Part shown: positions 24,025 through 31,595 of the stretch, piece after piece
Numbering within the stretch: the stretch's first letter is position 1
Layout: every line of letters starts with the position of its first letter
Origin: Spirochaetota bacterium
GTDB taxonomy: Bacteria; Spirochaetota; Spirochaetia; Treponematales; Treponemataceae
Reading direction: 5' to 3'
DNA length: 31,595 nucleotides
Assembly: GCA_023393015.1 (NCBI GenBank)
Contig: JAEWMY010000015.1
Location: forward strand, 1-31,595
Notes under the pieces: model-generated
Databases searched by the model: none
What the model was told of the DNA's origin: nothing
The model's input: the letters and a program-made list of their open reading frames with translations, nothing else
Program-made: the position numbers and the translations under genes

Positions 24025-25416
24025 TTAGCGTTTCAGGTTCAACACGGTGTCGAGCATCGTGTCGGACGTCTGAATGGTCTTGGAACTCGCCTGGAAACCG
24101 CGCTGGGTCACGATGAGGTCCGTGAACTGCTCGGTAAGGTCGACGTTGCTCATCTCGAGCGCGCCGGCGATGAGCTTGCCCTTCCCCGCCACACCAGAGA
24201 CTCCGATGTTGGCGATTCCCGAGTTGTTGGACTGGACGTAGGTGTTCTCGCCGGCCTTCTCGAGGCCTCCCTGGTTCGCGAAGGTAGCCATGGCGATCTG
24301 CCCGATCGTCCTGTTCGCGCCGTTGGAGTATACGCCGGTAATGATACCTGACTGGTCGATCTTGAAGTTTTCGAGATAGCCCATCTTGTAACCGTCCTGC
24401 TCGTAGGCCTTCGTCGAGCTCTTCTCGCTGAACTGGGTAACCGTGTTCTTGACGGAACCGATCTCGCCGAGGTTGATCGAGAGGGTTTGCCGCGTCGGGG
24501 TACCGTCCGGCTGTGGGTTCGCGCCCGCCACGTTGAAGGACACCTGCACCATGACCTCTCCGGCCTCCGGCGTCGCGTTTCCGGCCGTGTCGGTAACGCC
24601 CGCGAGCATGCCGTTATTGTCGAAATTGACGACAAAGGTATTGCCGGTGCCGTCGGTCGTATTGAGCCCGACGCGCGTGGCGGCGGCTCCGCCGTCGGTC
24701 GGGTCCACGTTGACCGTCGCCTGCCACTGGTTGTTCGTTCCGGGCACGCGGGTAAACGAGACGTTCAGGACGTGTTCCTGTCCGAACTCGTCGTACACCT
24801 GGAATTCGGTGGCCCAGGTGGAACTGAGGATGTCGGCCCTGCTCGCCCCTTCGGGAATTTCGGGAAGGCGCTTGTCGAGGTTACAGGCGTAGTTGACGTT
24901 CGTGGTGGCGCGCGCGTCGATCTTCTGGCCGACCGGAACGACGAGGTTCTGGGGCTGGCTCGAGGTGTTGAGGATGAGCGTACCGTCGATGTCCTGGGCC
25001 ATCCAGCCCTGCACGCGCATGCCGTTCGCCGGGTTGACGAGCGTTCCCTCGTTGTCGAGACCGAAATTTCCCGCGCGGGTATAATAGGACTTCTCGCCAG
25101 ATTTCATGACGAAAAAGCCGTTGCCCTGGATGGCGACGTCGGTCTGGACGCCGGTTGTCTGAAGCGAACCCTGGGTGTGGATCGTGTCGATCGAGGCGAT
25201 ATTCATGCCGAGGCCGACTTCCTTCGGGTTTACGCCGCCGAGTTCGTCGGTAGGCTTCGCGGCTCCGGACATCTGCTGCGAAAGAAGGTCCTGGAAGTTG
25301 ACGCGTCCGCGCTTGAAGCCGGTCGTGTTGACGTTGGCGATATTGTTTCCCAGAACGTCCATGCGCGTCTGGTGGTTCTGCATTCCGGATACGCCGGAAT
25401 AAAGCGATCTCATCAT
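24025..25416 (-). CDS. flgE: FlgE, flagellar hook protein
   Basis: The 463-residue hook subunit has the N-terminal rod/hook motif (MRSLYSGVSGMQNHQTRMDVLGNNIANVNTTGFK), variable D1/D2 domains and the C-terminal helix with EMSNVDLTEQFTDLIVTQRGFQASSKTIQTSD. With the start at ATG 25416 (MMRS), Lys165 and Cys178 fall exactly at the numbers reported for the lysinoalanine crosslink in Treponema denticola FlgE, followed by Asn179. The start overlaps the flgD stop as ATGA, with GGGGG nine bases upstream. A longer in-frame extension upstream is a shadow of flgD. Crosslinking is inferred from conserved residues. Confidence 0.97.
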   Translation of the reverse strand: MMRSLYSGVSGMQNHQTRMDVLGNNIANVNTTGFKRGRVNFQDLLSQQMSGAAKPTDELGGVNPKEVGLGMNIASIDTIHTQGSLQTTGVQTDVAIQGNGFFVMKSGEKSYYTRAGNFGLDNEGTLVNPANGMRVQGWMAQDIDGTLILNTSSQPQNLVVPVGQKIDARATTNVNYACNLDKRLPEIPEGASRADILSSTWATEFQVYDEFGQEHVLNVSFTRVPGTNNQWQATVNVDPTDGGAAATRVGLNTTDGTGNTFVVNFDNNGMLAGVTDTAGNATPEAGEVMVQVSFNVAGANPQPDGTPTRQTLSINLGEIGSVKNTVTQFSEKSSTKAYEQDGYKMGYLENFKIDQSGIITGVYSNGANRTIGQIAMATFANQGGLEKAGENTYVQSNNSGIANIGVSGVAGKGKLIAGALEMSNVDLTEQFTDLIVTQRGFQASSKTIQTSDTMLDTVLNLKR

Positions 25417-25883
25417 AGTGTCGTACCCCCGTTGTCTGCGTATATGGTCTTTACCGACGACCAGTCGTACCATGATCCGTTCACGAGCACCTGGGGGAAT
25501 TCCCCGCGCGTCGCCGCCTGAATGACGCCGGTCACGGTATTGTCGCCCGATTCAAGGTCGCACGAACGGCCCACGGAACCCGCCGCCTCGGAACTGCCGA
25601 GCATGCTCGAAAGCTTCGTGAAGCTCGCGTTCATGTTCGTCATCTGCTCGAGGCTCGAGAACTGCGCCATCTGCGCGATGAATTGGGTATCCTCCATCGG
25701 CGCCGTCGGATCCTGATGGGACAACTGCGCGATGAGGAGCTGGAGAAAATCATCCTTGCCGAGTTCAGTCTTGGGGGTCCTTCCGTTGACCGCAAGCGTC
25801 TTGTTGAAGGTATCAACCTGCAGTTGGGTAAGCGTCTTTTCCTGTTTGCTCATGCCGTTTCCCAACAACGATCCGATATCCAT
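25413..25883 (-). CDS. flgD: FlgD, hook-assembly scaffold
   Basis: The 156-residue hook cap caps the growing hook and helps FlgE assemble. The conserved N-terminal block LGKDDFLQLLIAQLSHQDPTAPMEDTQFIAQMAQFSSLEQM covers about 42-82. The C-terminal part is short, so the Fn3/tudor-like domains of enteric FlgD are largely missing; spirochaetal FlgD proteins are usually this short. A GAGGCGGA site precedes the ATG. Confidence 0.95.
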   Translation of the reverse strand: MDIGSLLGNGMSKQEKTLTQLQVDTFNKTLAVNGRTPKTELGKDDFLQLLIAQLSHQDPTAPMEDTQFIAQMAQFSSLEQMTNMNASFTKLSSMLGSSEAAGSVGRSCDLESGDNTVTGVIQAATRGEFPQVLVNGSWYDWSSVKTIYADNGGTTL

Positions 25884-25903
25884 TCCGCCTCACCTTTTTG
25901 CCG

Positions 25904-27316
25904 TCAGGCAAACACGTCGATTGCGGACATATCGTATCCACGATAGCCGCCTACAAACCTATCGGACGAATTCGGCCCGGACATTACATCCGGAACCGAG
26001 GACGCGTAATACGGCGCGATCGCCGAGCGCGCGTCGGTCCCGTCGCCTTTCCCGTATCCGCCGCTTCCCGACCAGGAGAGGTCGAATCCGGCGCTTTCGA
26101 AGCCGCCTTCCACGAAGGCGTCGGAAAACCCGTCGAGGTTCTCGAAAAAGGCGTCATAGGCCTCTTTCGACGCGACCTGGATCTTTCCAGATATACGCTT
26201 GTCGGAGGAAAGCTCGAGGCTGATGCGGACGTTTCCGAGGGACTCGGGATGCAGGGTAAGGCGGATCGTGCCGGAATTGCCGTCCCTGAGGACGATTTTG
26301 CCGGCCTTTACGAACTCGCCCGCCTGTTCGCGAAGTTCCTGCGAAAGCATCGTCGAGAAACTCGCCTCGCCGGCCTGAACCCCGTCTGCGCGCAGCGCCG
26401 CCTGCGTCTCGCCGTAGCCGCCCGATGGACGCTCGGACCTGAAGCCGATGGACATATCGGCGACGCCGTCGGCGGTTTCCGTCGTTTCCGTCTCCAACGA
26501 AGCGCCCGCCGCCTTATCGGCCATGTTTTCTCCGGCGATACGCTCCCGGGCGTCGGCAAACGAACGCTCGTCGCGTACGGCTATGGCCGCCTTTCGGTCG
26601 CGCGCCTGATTCTTTCCGCTGACCTTCGCCGTTGGCTCATCCATCCCGGACTCCGAATCCGCGTACGCCGAATCGCCGTTTTTTCGAGCGTCCGCTCCGA
26701 ATCGTACGGATTCGAATCGGGCGTCGTGCGTGAATGCGGCCGTCTCCGAAAATTCGCCTTCCGCGGCGTTTGCGCGCGCCTTCGATCCTTTACGAAGGGA
26801 CTCGATACCGTCAACCGACGATTCGAGCGCGCCTTCCCGCTCCCCGATTCGAGGGCGGTAACGGGGGTCGAATTCGGCTACGCCCTTCTTGCCGTCGATC
26901 GCGACGGCGATAAGGGCGTCGGTATCGCCGGATGCCGTCCGTCCGTCGCGAACTGAAACGTTCGTTCCAAATCGCGCCGAATCCGCGTCGAAGCGCGGGT
27001 TGCTTTTGCCCGGCCGGGCGGTATGCGCCCCTCCGGCCCCGAGTTTTTTGAGGGCGTCACTCTCGCCCGGGGCAAGAATGCCCCCTGCTTCCCGTTCGGC
27101 CGTTTTCCGGGACGAGAGTTGTCGTATCTCGTCCATTCCATCCATGGAGCCGGCGAGCATCTCTTCGATGATCGCGAGGAAAGAAGATCCGTTTCGTGCA
27201 GTTTCTGTTCCCGTAGTCTCGTCTCTCGCGGGGTCTCGTGTCGCGTTCGGGCCTCCGGCGCGGTGCGCGTCGGCTACTCGGGGCGGCTCGGCCTGCAGGA
27301 CGTCGGGCATATGCAT
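25904..27316 (-). CDS. fliK: FliK-like hook-length control protein
   Basis: The protein has about 470 residues. The first 330 are low in complexity, rich in Ala, Gly, Ser, Asp and Arg, and probably unfolded, as expected of a molecular ruler. The C-terminal FliK domain (about 335-440) contains the hallmark IRLTLHPESLGNVRISLEL followed by ISGKIQVASKEAYDAFFENL. FliK is exported, measures hook length and triggers the FlhB switch. The start is uncertain: AGGAGG lies ten bases before ATG 27316 and seven before GTG 27319. A palindrome (GGACTG-TC-CAGTCC, 27339-27352) sits just upstream of the ribosome site. Treponemal homologues were first named Tap1. Confidence 0.88.
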   Translation of the reverse strand: MHMPDVLQAEPPRVADAHRAGGPNATRDPARDETTGTETARNGSSFLAIIEEMLAGSMDGMDEIRQLSSRKTAEREAGGILAPGESDALKKLGAGGAHTARPGKSNPRFDADSARFGTNVSVRDGRTASGDTDALIAVAIDGKKGVAEFDPRYRPRIGEREGALESSVDGIESLRKGSKARANAAEGEFSETAAFTHDARFESVRFGADARKNGDSAYADSESGMDEPTAKVSGKNQARDRKAAIAVRDERSFADARERIAGENMADKAAGASLETETTETADGVADMSIGFRSERPSGGYGETQAALRADGVQAGEASFSTMLSQELREQAGEFVKAGKIVLRDGNSGTIRLTLHPESLGNVRISLELSSDKRISGKIQVASKEAYDAFFENLDGFSDAFVEGGFESAGFDLSWSGSGGYGKGDGTDARSAIAPYYASSVPDVMSGPNSSDRFVGGYRGYDMSAIDVFA

Positions 27317-27413
27317 CACGTACGTACCTCCTGATGAGGGACTGGACAGTCCTTCCCCTCCATTTTCGTTTGATTCGGGAGGCAAGTTGACTCATTTTTT
27401 CGGGAAATCGGTA

Positions 27414-28037
27414 TTACGGGACGGAAACGGGCTTGTTCGCCATCTTTCTCTGAATCTCGGCCGCGCGTTCCGGGGGCATCTTGGAAAACCAGAAGGCGAC
27501 GGACGAGGCGCGTCCCGCCTCCGCGGCGAGGGCTTCGACGGCCCGCAGGACGTCGATAACGTCCTGGTCGTCCATTGCGAGGAGGTTTTTGACGGCGTTA
27601 TCGGGGGGCATTCCGTTCATGTACACGGCGATTTGGCGGACGTTGGCGGCGCGGTCGTCTGTTTGGCGCATCATCGAGATAAAGGTCGTTTCCCGCTCCT
27701 CGACCGACGCGAGCCTGTCCTCGAGTTCCTGGGAAATCTGGAGGATCTCTCCTTCCCTGCGTTCGACGTCCTTCTCGCGGAGGACGAGTTCCTCGGAACG
27801 AAGGTCGATCGCCTCGAGGCGTTTCGCTATGCGGTCGGCGTCCAGGTCGCCGTCTTCCTGCGGAAGGGTCGTCACCCCGGAGCGCGGGGTCATGCCGAAA
27901 AGCGTATAGAGGGGGCCGAAAAAGCGGCGCGATTCGATAATCCCGAGATAATCGAACCAGAGTATCCCGCCGGCGGCGAGCAGGAGTATCAATAACAGAA
28001 GCGCAACAACCCGACCAAGCGTACCGCGACGAGCCAC
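27414..28037 (-). CDS. flbB: FlbB, periplasmic flagellar collar protein
   Basis: The 207-residue protein has one N-terminal membrane helix (about 9-28), a long coiled coil (about 60-130, rich in Glu/Arg) and a C-terminal helical module like MotE/MgtE-N (NAVKNLLAMDDQDVIDVLRAV, then FSKMPPERAAEIQRKM). Size, layout and position upstream of fliK match FlbB of Borrelia, which forms the base of the spirochaete-specific periplasmic collar and is needed for stator assembly. The start is GTG 28037, with GGGGGG five bases upstream; the open frame upstream has no ribosome site and would cross the promoter. It is the first gene of the operon. The identification is by architecture and synteny. Confidence 0.82.
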   Translation of the reverse strand: MARRGTLGRVVALLLLILLLAAGGILWFDYLGIIESRRFFGPLYTLFGMTPRSGVTTLPQEDGDLDADRIAKRLEAIDLRSEELVLREKDVERREGEILQISQELEDRLASVEERETTFISMMRQTDDRAANVRQIAVYMNGMPPDNAVKNLLAMDDQDVIDVLRAVEALAAEAGRASSVAFWFSKMPPERAAEIQRKMANKPVSVP

Positions 28038-28051
28038 TGTTTCCCCCCGAA

Positions 28052-28067
28052 ACCGGCTTTCGCCGGT
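28052..28067 (-). other. Leader hairpin of the flagellar operon
   Basis: A perfect 6-bp stem (ACCGGC/GCCGGT) closed by a GAAA tetraloop on the transcribed strand lies between the predicted transcription start and the flbB ribosome site. It is a stable 5' end structure and may protect the long mRNA. Confidence 0.5.
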
Positions 28068-28076
28068 GTTTTGATC

Positions 28077-28106
28077 ATTATAACCGCAGACCTCGCGCCT
28101 GCACAA
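28077..28106 (-). promoter_or_regulatory. Sigma-70 type promoter of the flagellar operon
   Basis: The -10 is a perfect TATAAT (28077-28082) and the -35 is TTGTGC (28101-28106) at 18 bp. It lies about 40 bases upstream of the flbB GTG in the only sizeable gap before flhG, so it may drive all 18 genes. This suggests sigma-70 rather than sigma-28 control of the structural operon. Confidence 0.72.
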
Positions 28107-28147
28107 GGGGAAAAAAGGCGGTCCCCATGGCGGAAAAGTGCGTGTTC

Positions 28148-28156
28148 TGGTATAGT
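28148..28156 (+). promoter_or_regulatory. Extended -10 promoter of the helicase gene
   Basis: TGGTATAGT is an extended -10 element; no good -35 is present at 17 bp. It ends eight bases before the ATG, so the transcript should begin at or very near the start codon. Confidence 0.55.
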
Positions 28157-28164
28157 CCCCTCCC

Positions 28165-30168
28165 ATGACCCATGACTATCGCGCCGAATTGAACGACGAA
28201 CAGTATCTCGCGGTTACCTCGATCGAGGGACCGGTTCTCATAATCGCGGGCGCGGGCTCGGGAAAAACGCGGGTAATCACCTTTCGCATGGCATTCATGC
28301 TCGACTCCGGGGTTCCGCAGTCGCAGATTCTAGCGCTGACTTTCACGAACAAGGCCGCGAGGGAGATGTCCGCGCGCGTGAAGGAGTTGACCGGGAAGAA
28401 GCTCCAGATGCTCACCGTCAGCACCTTTCACGCCTTCGGCGTCCGCGTCCTCCGCGAGGACATCGAGCGGCTCGGCTGGCGCGAGAACTTCAGCATCTAC
28501 GACGACGTCGACCGGAACCAGCTCATCAAGGAAACGGGCCGCGAGCTCGGATTCACGGCCGACGCCCTCGACGTATACGCCATCGGCAACCTCTTTTCCC
28601 AGATAAAGACGGGCATGCGCGACTGGGGCGACGGGGCCAACGACCAGTACCGGCGTCTCTACGAGGAATACCAGTCGGGCTTGAAGCTGTTCAACGCGGT
28701 CGACTTCGACGATCTCATCATCCTGCCGCTCAAGCTCTTCAGGGAGCACCCCGAAGTGCTCGCGAAATACCGCGAACGGTACAAGTACGTCATGGTCGAC
28801 GAATTCCAGGACACGAGCGTCCAGCAATACCAGTTCATGCGCGCGATGGCCGACCGCAACGTCTGCGTCGTCGGCGACGACGACCAGTCCATCTACTCCT
28901 GGCGCGGCGCGAACTACGAGAACATCCGCATGTTCGAGCGCGACTTCCCCGGACTCCTCGAGATCAAGCTCGAGCAGAACTACCGCTCGACCGGCACGAT
29001 TCTCGCGGCGGCGAACGGCGTCATCGCCCACAACACGAACCGCAAGGAAAAGTCCCTTTGGTCGGGAAACGATTCGGGCAAGCCCATCGAGATTTACATA
29101 CCAGAGAACGAGGCGGACGAGGCGGATTTCGTCGCGGATACCATCCAGTCCATTCGGATGGAGGAGAAGCGGCGCTACGCGGACTTCGGCGTGCTCATCC
29201 GGGCCAACACCCTCTCGCGCGCGGTCGAGGAGGCATTCCTCGAGCAGAACATCCCGTACCTCATGTCGGGCGGCACGAGCTTCTTCCAGCGGAAGGAGAT
29301 CAAGGACGTCATCAGCTACCTCCGCGTCATCGCGAACCCGGACGACGACATCAACCTCCTGCGCATCATCAACACCCCGAGGAGGGGCATCGGGCGCAAG
29401 ACGATCGAGGATATTTCCGCGATCGCGACGGCGAAAAAGTGCTCGGTGTGGTCCGCGATGAACGCGATCGTCGCGGCATCCGACTCCCCGCTCGCGGAAA
29501 AGACGAAGATCGACGTCGACGCCTTCGTTTCCTTCGTCAACGACCACCGCTCTACGATGCTTTCGGGCAAGGACCTTTCCAACAAGGTCAAGAAGATGGT
29601 CGACGAGATCGACTACTGGAGCTACCTCGTCCAGGAGTACCAGAAGAACGAGAAGGCCGCGCGCTACAAGTTCCTCAATATCGACAGTCTCGTCAACTCG
29701 ATATCTACCTGGGAGAAGGACCCCGACAACTTCAAGAAATCGCTCTACGACTACCTCAACCGCATCACGCTCATCACGCGGGACGACATGGAAGAGGACG
29801 AGGATACGGGAAAGGTCAACCTCATGACTATCCACGCGTCGAAGGGACTCGAGTTCCCGGTCGTTTTCATCGTAGGGTGCGAGGACGGCATCATCCCCCA
29901 CGCGCGGTGCCTCGAGGAGGGCGACGGCAACGTCGAGGAGGAACGCAGGCTCTTTTACGTCGCCATCACCCGAGCGCGCGACAAGCTCTTTATTTCAAGT
30001 TGCCGGAGACGGCGCAAGATGGGCGGCGTCGTGGACTGCGCTCCCTCGCCCTTTCTCGAGGAGATTCCGGAGGAACTCGTGGAGTATCACGAGCCCTCGG
30101 AACCCGTCGAAAGCGGGGACGCGATCGACATACTCGCCAAGATGAAGGCGAAGTTCTCCGCGCAATGA
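28165..30168 (+). CDS. ATP-dependent DNA helicase, Rep/PcrA/UvrD family
   Basis: This is a superfamily 1A 3'-5' helicase of 667 residues, close in length to Rep. Motif I is AGAGSGKT (28-35), Ia is LTFTNKAAREM, II is VDEFQDTS, III is GDDDQSIYSWRGAN, IV includes EQNYRST, V is TIHASKGLEFPVVF and VI is EERRLFYVAITRARDKL; all are intact. It probably acts in replication restart, repair or removal of proteins from DNA. Rep, PcrA and UvrD cannot be told apart safely by eye; the short tail fits Rep or a short PcrA. It is divergent from the flagellar operon. No Shine-Dalgarno precedes the ATG. Confidence 0.93.
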   Translation: MTHDYRAELNDEQYLAVTSIEGPVLIIAGAGSGKTRVITFRMAFMLDSGVPQSQILALTFTNKAAREMSARVKELTGKKLQMLTVSTFHAFGVRVLREDIERLGWRENFSIYDDVDRNQLIKETGRELGFTADALDVYAIGNLFSQIKTGMRDWGDGANDQYRRLYEEYQSGLKLFNAVDFDDLIILPLKLFREHPEVLAKYRERYKYVMVDEFQDTSVQQYQFMRAMADRNVCVVGDDDQSIYSWRGANYENIRMFERDFPGLLEIKLEQNYRSTGTILAAANGVIAHNTNRKEKSLWSGNDSGKPIEIYIPENEADEADFVADTIQSIRMEEKRRYADFGVLIRANTLSRAVEEAFLEQNIPYLMSGGTSFFQRKEIKDVISYLRVIANPDDDINLLRIINTPRRGIGRKTIEDISAIATAKKCSVWSAMNAIVAASDSPLAEKTKIDVDAFVSFVNDHRSTMLSGKDLSNKVKKMVDEIDYWSYLVQEYQKNEKAARYKFLNIDSLVNSISTWEKDPDNFKKSLYDYLNRITLITRDDMEEDEDTGKVNLMTIHASKGLEFPVVFIVGCEDGIIPHARCLEEGDGNVEEERRLFYVAITRARDKLFISSCRRRRKMGGVVDCAPSPFLEEIPEELVEYHEPSEPVESGDAIDILAKMKAKFSAQ

Positions 30169-30224
30169 CCGCGAATGTCGATCGACTGTAACCGGGGCAT
30201 GGTTCCGCCGGTTTGGAGGCTGAT

Positions 30225-30725
30225 ATGCAGGAAGACGATTTCGCCCCGGGAGGCATCGTTCCGCTCGTACGGGCCCTCGCGAGCGTGAACGTTCGAAGGA
30301 AGGAACTCTCGGCGCTCGCGCGCGAGCTCGCGGGCGAGGAGTATTCGAATGCCGCGCTTTCCGCCGGTGCCGGGACGGCTCAGCCGCTATGGGGGCTCGT
30401 ATACGCCCGAGAAGACGCCCTCGGTTTTTACGTGCACCCCCCGACGTCGGAGTTTTCCATGATTCTGGATCGCGGAAGACTCGCCTCTTCGCCTATCGAC
30501 GTGCTCATACCGGCGAACCGCCTCGTATCCGTCAAACTCGCCGACAGACAGGCCGTTCGAACGCCGCTGAGCCGCCTCATGCGCCGCGTGGCGGGAGAGC
30601 CGCCCCGCGTCCTTAGCGCGGAATGGATGGCGGCCGATACGACTCGTCGTCTCGAGTTCTTCGTCGAACGCGGCGCCGACGAACTCGCGGAGGTTCTTTC
30701 CAGGCACTTCGCCCGTTATAATTAG
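30225..30725 (+). CDS. Hypothetical protein (166 aa)
   Basis: I do not recognise this protein. It is soluble, Ala/Arg/Leu-rich, with no signal peptide or membrane helix. An alpha-helical N-terminus (about 10-40) leads to a mixed central region (LWGLVYAREDALGFYVHPP) and a helical end (RRLEFFVERGADELAEVLSRHF). The start is ATG 30225, with GGAGG five bases upstream; an in-frame TTG at 30213 would fall on the ribosome site. A short inverted repeat (AACCGG at 30190-30195 with CCGGTT at 30208-30213) lies just before that site. Codon use matches its neighbours and it is probably cotranscribed with the helicase gene. Confidence 0.75.
   Translation: MQEDDFAPGGIVPLVRALASVNVRRKELSALARELAGEEYSNAALSAGAGTAQPLWGLVYAREDALGFYVHPPTSEFSMILDRGRLASSPIDVLIPANRLVSVKLADRQAVRTPLSRLMRRVAGEPPRVLSAEWMAADTTRRLEFFVERGADELAEVLSRHFARYN
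30717..30722 (+). promoter_or_regulatory. Possible -10 element for the lipoprotein gene
   Basis: A perfect TATAAT overlaps the stop codon of the preceding gene in an AT-rich patch that also holds TATAAA at 30735. The -35 region is poor (TTCTTT at 17 bp), so this is a weak call. Confidence 0.35.
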
Positions 30726-30789
30726 CATTTTTCTTATAAACGCGTATCCGACGGCCATGCGCCGATTTCGCATCACTCGGGAGGTTTAC

Positions 30790-31320
30790 ATGAAGGTATC
30801 GGTCAGAATCGTTTCGGGACTCGCCCTTTCGCTCGTCGTGCTCGGCTCGTGCGCGACGGCGCGTCTTTTTTCCAACGCGGAGCTCGGCGGGATCAAGGTC
30901 CGAAAGAGCACGGGGCTCGTGGCGGGCGCGCCCGTTACCGCCTACGAATATTCGTTCATCCCGACGCTCAGCACCAAGGGGCTCGGGCTTTCGGGAATGC
31001 TCGTGATCGACCGCGGCGGATCGAGGGAGTACTATCTCACCGTCGAGGGCATACGCGCGAAGGACACCAAGTCCGTCACCGTGAACGCCGACGGCTCGTC
31101 GTTCCCGCTCGCGGCGACCGTCGTCGCCATCGAGCCTACGCTGACCGGCGAAGGCCGCTTCGTGAAAAACAGCGACGCCTTTACCCGCCACTACCGGCTT
31201 TCGGCGGGAGAGGCCGCGCGAATCGGCCGCTCGTCCGCCGTCCGGGTCGAGTCGGGCAAGTACGCCGACGAGATAATTCCCGAGGATATCGCCGCGATTC
31301 GATCGATCGTCGGGGGCTGA
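30790..31320 (+). CDS. Putative lipoprotein (176 aa)
   Basis: The protein begins with a basic n-region, a hydrophobic core and a lipobox LGSC (residues 18-21), so it should be lipidated on Cys21 and exported; whether it reaches the outer membrane cannot be told. The mature part is mostly beta-strand-like (TAYEYSFIPTLS, GLSGMLVIDRGGSREYYLTVEGI) and matches no family I know. The start is ATG 30790, with GGGAGG upstream; the open frame extends 11 codons further but that would place the signal too far inside. It is the last plus-strand gene before a convergent transporter. Confidence 0.82.
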   Translation: MKVSVRIVSGLALSLVVLGSCATARLFSNAELGGIKVRKSTGLVAGAPVTAYEYSFIPTLSTKGLGLSGMLVIDRGGSREYYLTVEGIRAKDTKSVTVNADGSSFPLAATVVAIEPTLTGEGRFVKNSDAFTRHYRLSAGEAARIGRSSAVRVESGKYADEIIPEDIAAIRSIVGG

Positions 31321-31333
31321 ACCCGCGTGTTGT

Positions 31334-31377
31334 CGGTCCACGGACCGGCGCCCGGCAGGGCTTGCGCACTGCCGGGC
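31334..31377. terminator. Tandem hairpins between convergent genes
   Basis: A short dyad (CGGTCC-AC-GGACCG, 31334-31347) is followed by a perfect 9-bp stem (GCCCGGCAG/CTGCCGGGC, 31350-31358 and 31369-31377) with a 10-base loop. Neither strand has a T-tract, but the location between convergent stops suggests a bidirectional end of transcription or 3'-end protection. Confidence 0.5.
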
Positions 31378-31595
31378 TAGCGGGCCTCGAGCCTCATGTC
31401 CCCGTCGCGTATCCAGCCGATCTTCCTGAGCGGCACGTACGCCGCGAACGACAGGAGAGCCGGCAATACGGCGCACACGAGGACGATCGACACGATCGTC
31501 TTGGTCGCGCCCTCGCCCGCTTCCGTCATGGCCTGCCACGACAGAAGCGGCCCGACGAGGCCCGACGTTCCCATGCCGGCGCCGGCGGGCAGGTT
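31377..31595 (-). CDS. Membrane transporter C-terminus (MFS, GPH sugar-symporter-like), cut by window edge
   Basis: The last 72 residues of a membrane transporter are present, and the reading frame stays open to the right edge. A Gly-rich helix (AGMGTSGLVGPLLSW) is followed by a short loop and a final helix (TIVSIVLVCAVLPALLSFAAYVPL) and a charged tail ending RLEAR. The pattern, with a final Pro-Ala-Leu helix running into a Y-x-L motif, resembles the last two helices of glycoside-pentoside-hexuronide:cation symporters. Substrate cannot be inferred. The stop codon overlaps the right arm of the hairpin by one base. Confidence 0.7.
   Translation of the reverse strand, partial: NLPAGAGMGTSGLVGPLLSWQAMTEAGEGATKTIVSIVLVCAVLPALLSFAAYVPLRKIGWIRDGDMRLEAR

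Noticed and set aside
25417..25473. N-terminal extension of FlgE upstream of MMRS
   Set aside because: It overlaps flgD, lacks a ribosome site and would shift the crosslink residues away from their known numbers.
28038..28166. N-terminal extension of FlbB to 28166
   Set aside because: It crosses the promoter and leader hairpin and lacks conserved-looking sequence; GTG 28037 has a good ribosome site.
28330..29901. A 523-residue minus-strand open frame rich in Asp, Glu, Val and Arg
   Set aside because: It is the antisense shadow of the helicase, whose motifs are all intact.

Overview
The window is GC-rich chromosomal DNA from a motile spirochaete. The best fit is a GC-rich member of the Treponema/Spirochaeta lineage, judged from gene order and protein families. 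Two blocks support this. One is the order response regulator, histidine kinase, DNA polymerase III delta', cvpA, murG. The other is a long flagellar operon that runs from flbB and fliK to flhF and flhG and contains flbD, a CheC-like FliY/FliN and the spirochaetal collar protein FlbB. FlgE carries Lys165 and Cys178, the residues that form the lysinoalanine crosslink in Treponema hooks. No phage, insertion sequence, CRISPR array, integron or toxin-antitoxin cassette was seen.

Layout, mostly minus strand. Positions 1-5408 hold, in transcription order, a TIR/deoxyribosyltransferase-like ankyrin protein, murG, cvpA, a delta' subunit, a PAS histidine kinase and the receiver domain of its response regulator, which is cut by the window edge. 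A tRNA-Phe with a clear promoter and terminator lies at 5472-5618. Positions 5651-11073 form a six-gene unit: a two-helix membrane protein, fliA, a FapA/DUF342 protein, a small PIDLQ protein, a SwrB-like membrane protein and a CheW-like protein. A sigma-70-type promoter precedes it. Positions 11176-28106 are an 18-gene flagellar operon: flbB, fliK, flgD, flgE, flbD, motA, motB, fliL, fliM, fliN/fliY, fliO, fliP, fliQ, fliR, flhB, flhA, flhF, flhG. It makes the collar, hook, stator, switch and export gate, plus the GTPase/ATPase pair that sets motor position and number. Many neighbours overlap by ATGA or GTGA, so translation is probably coupled.

From 28148 the direction switches to plus: a Rep/PcrA/UvrD helicase (probably leaderless), an unrecognised 166-aa protein and a lipoprotein. 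A convergent transporter C-terminus runs off the right edge.

Most of the window is conserved core machinery. I found no convincing new multi-gene system. The points most worth following are the ankyrin fusion, the methionine-rich linker and altered CheC motif in FliN/FliY, the orphan CheW-like protein, and the poorly known small genes of the fliA unit. No stretch over 300 bases lacks a gene; the longest gap is 11024-11175.
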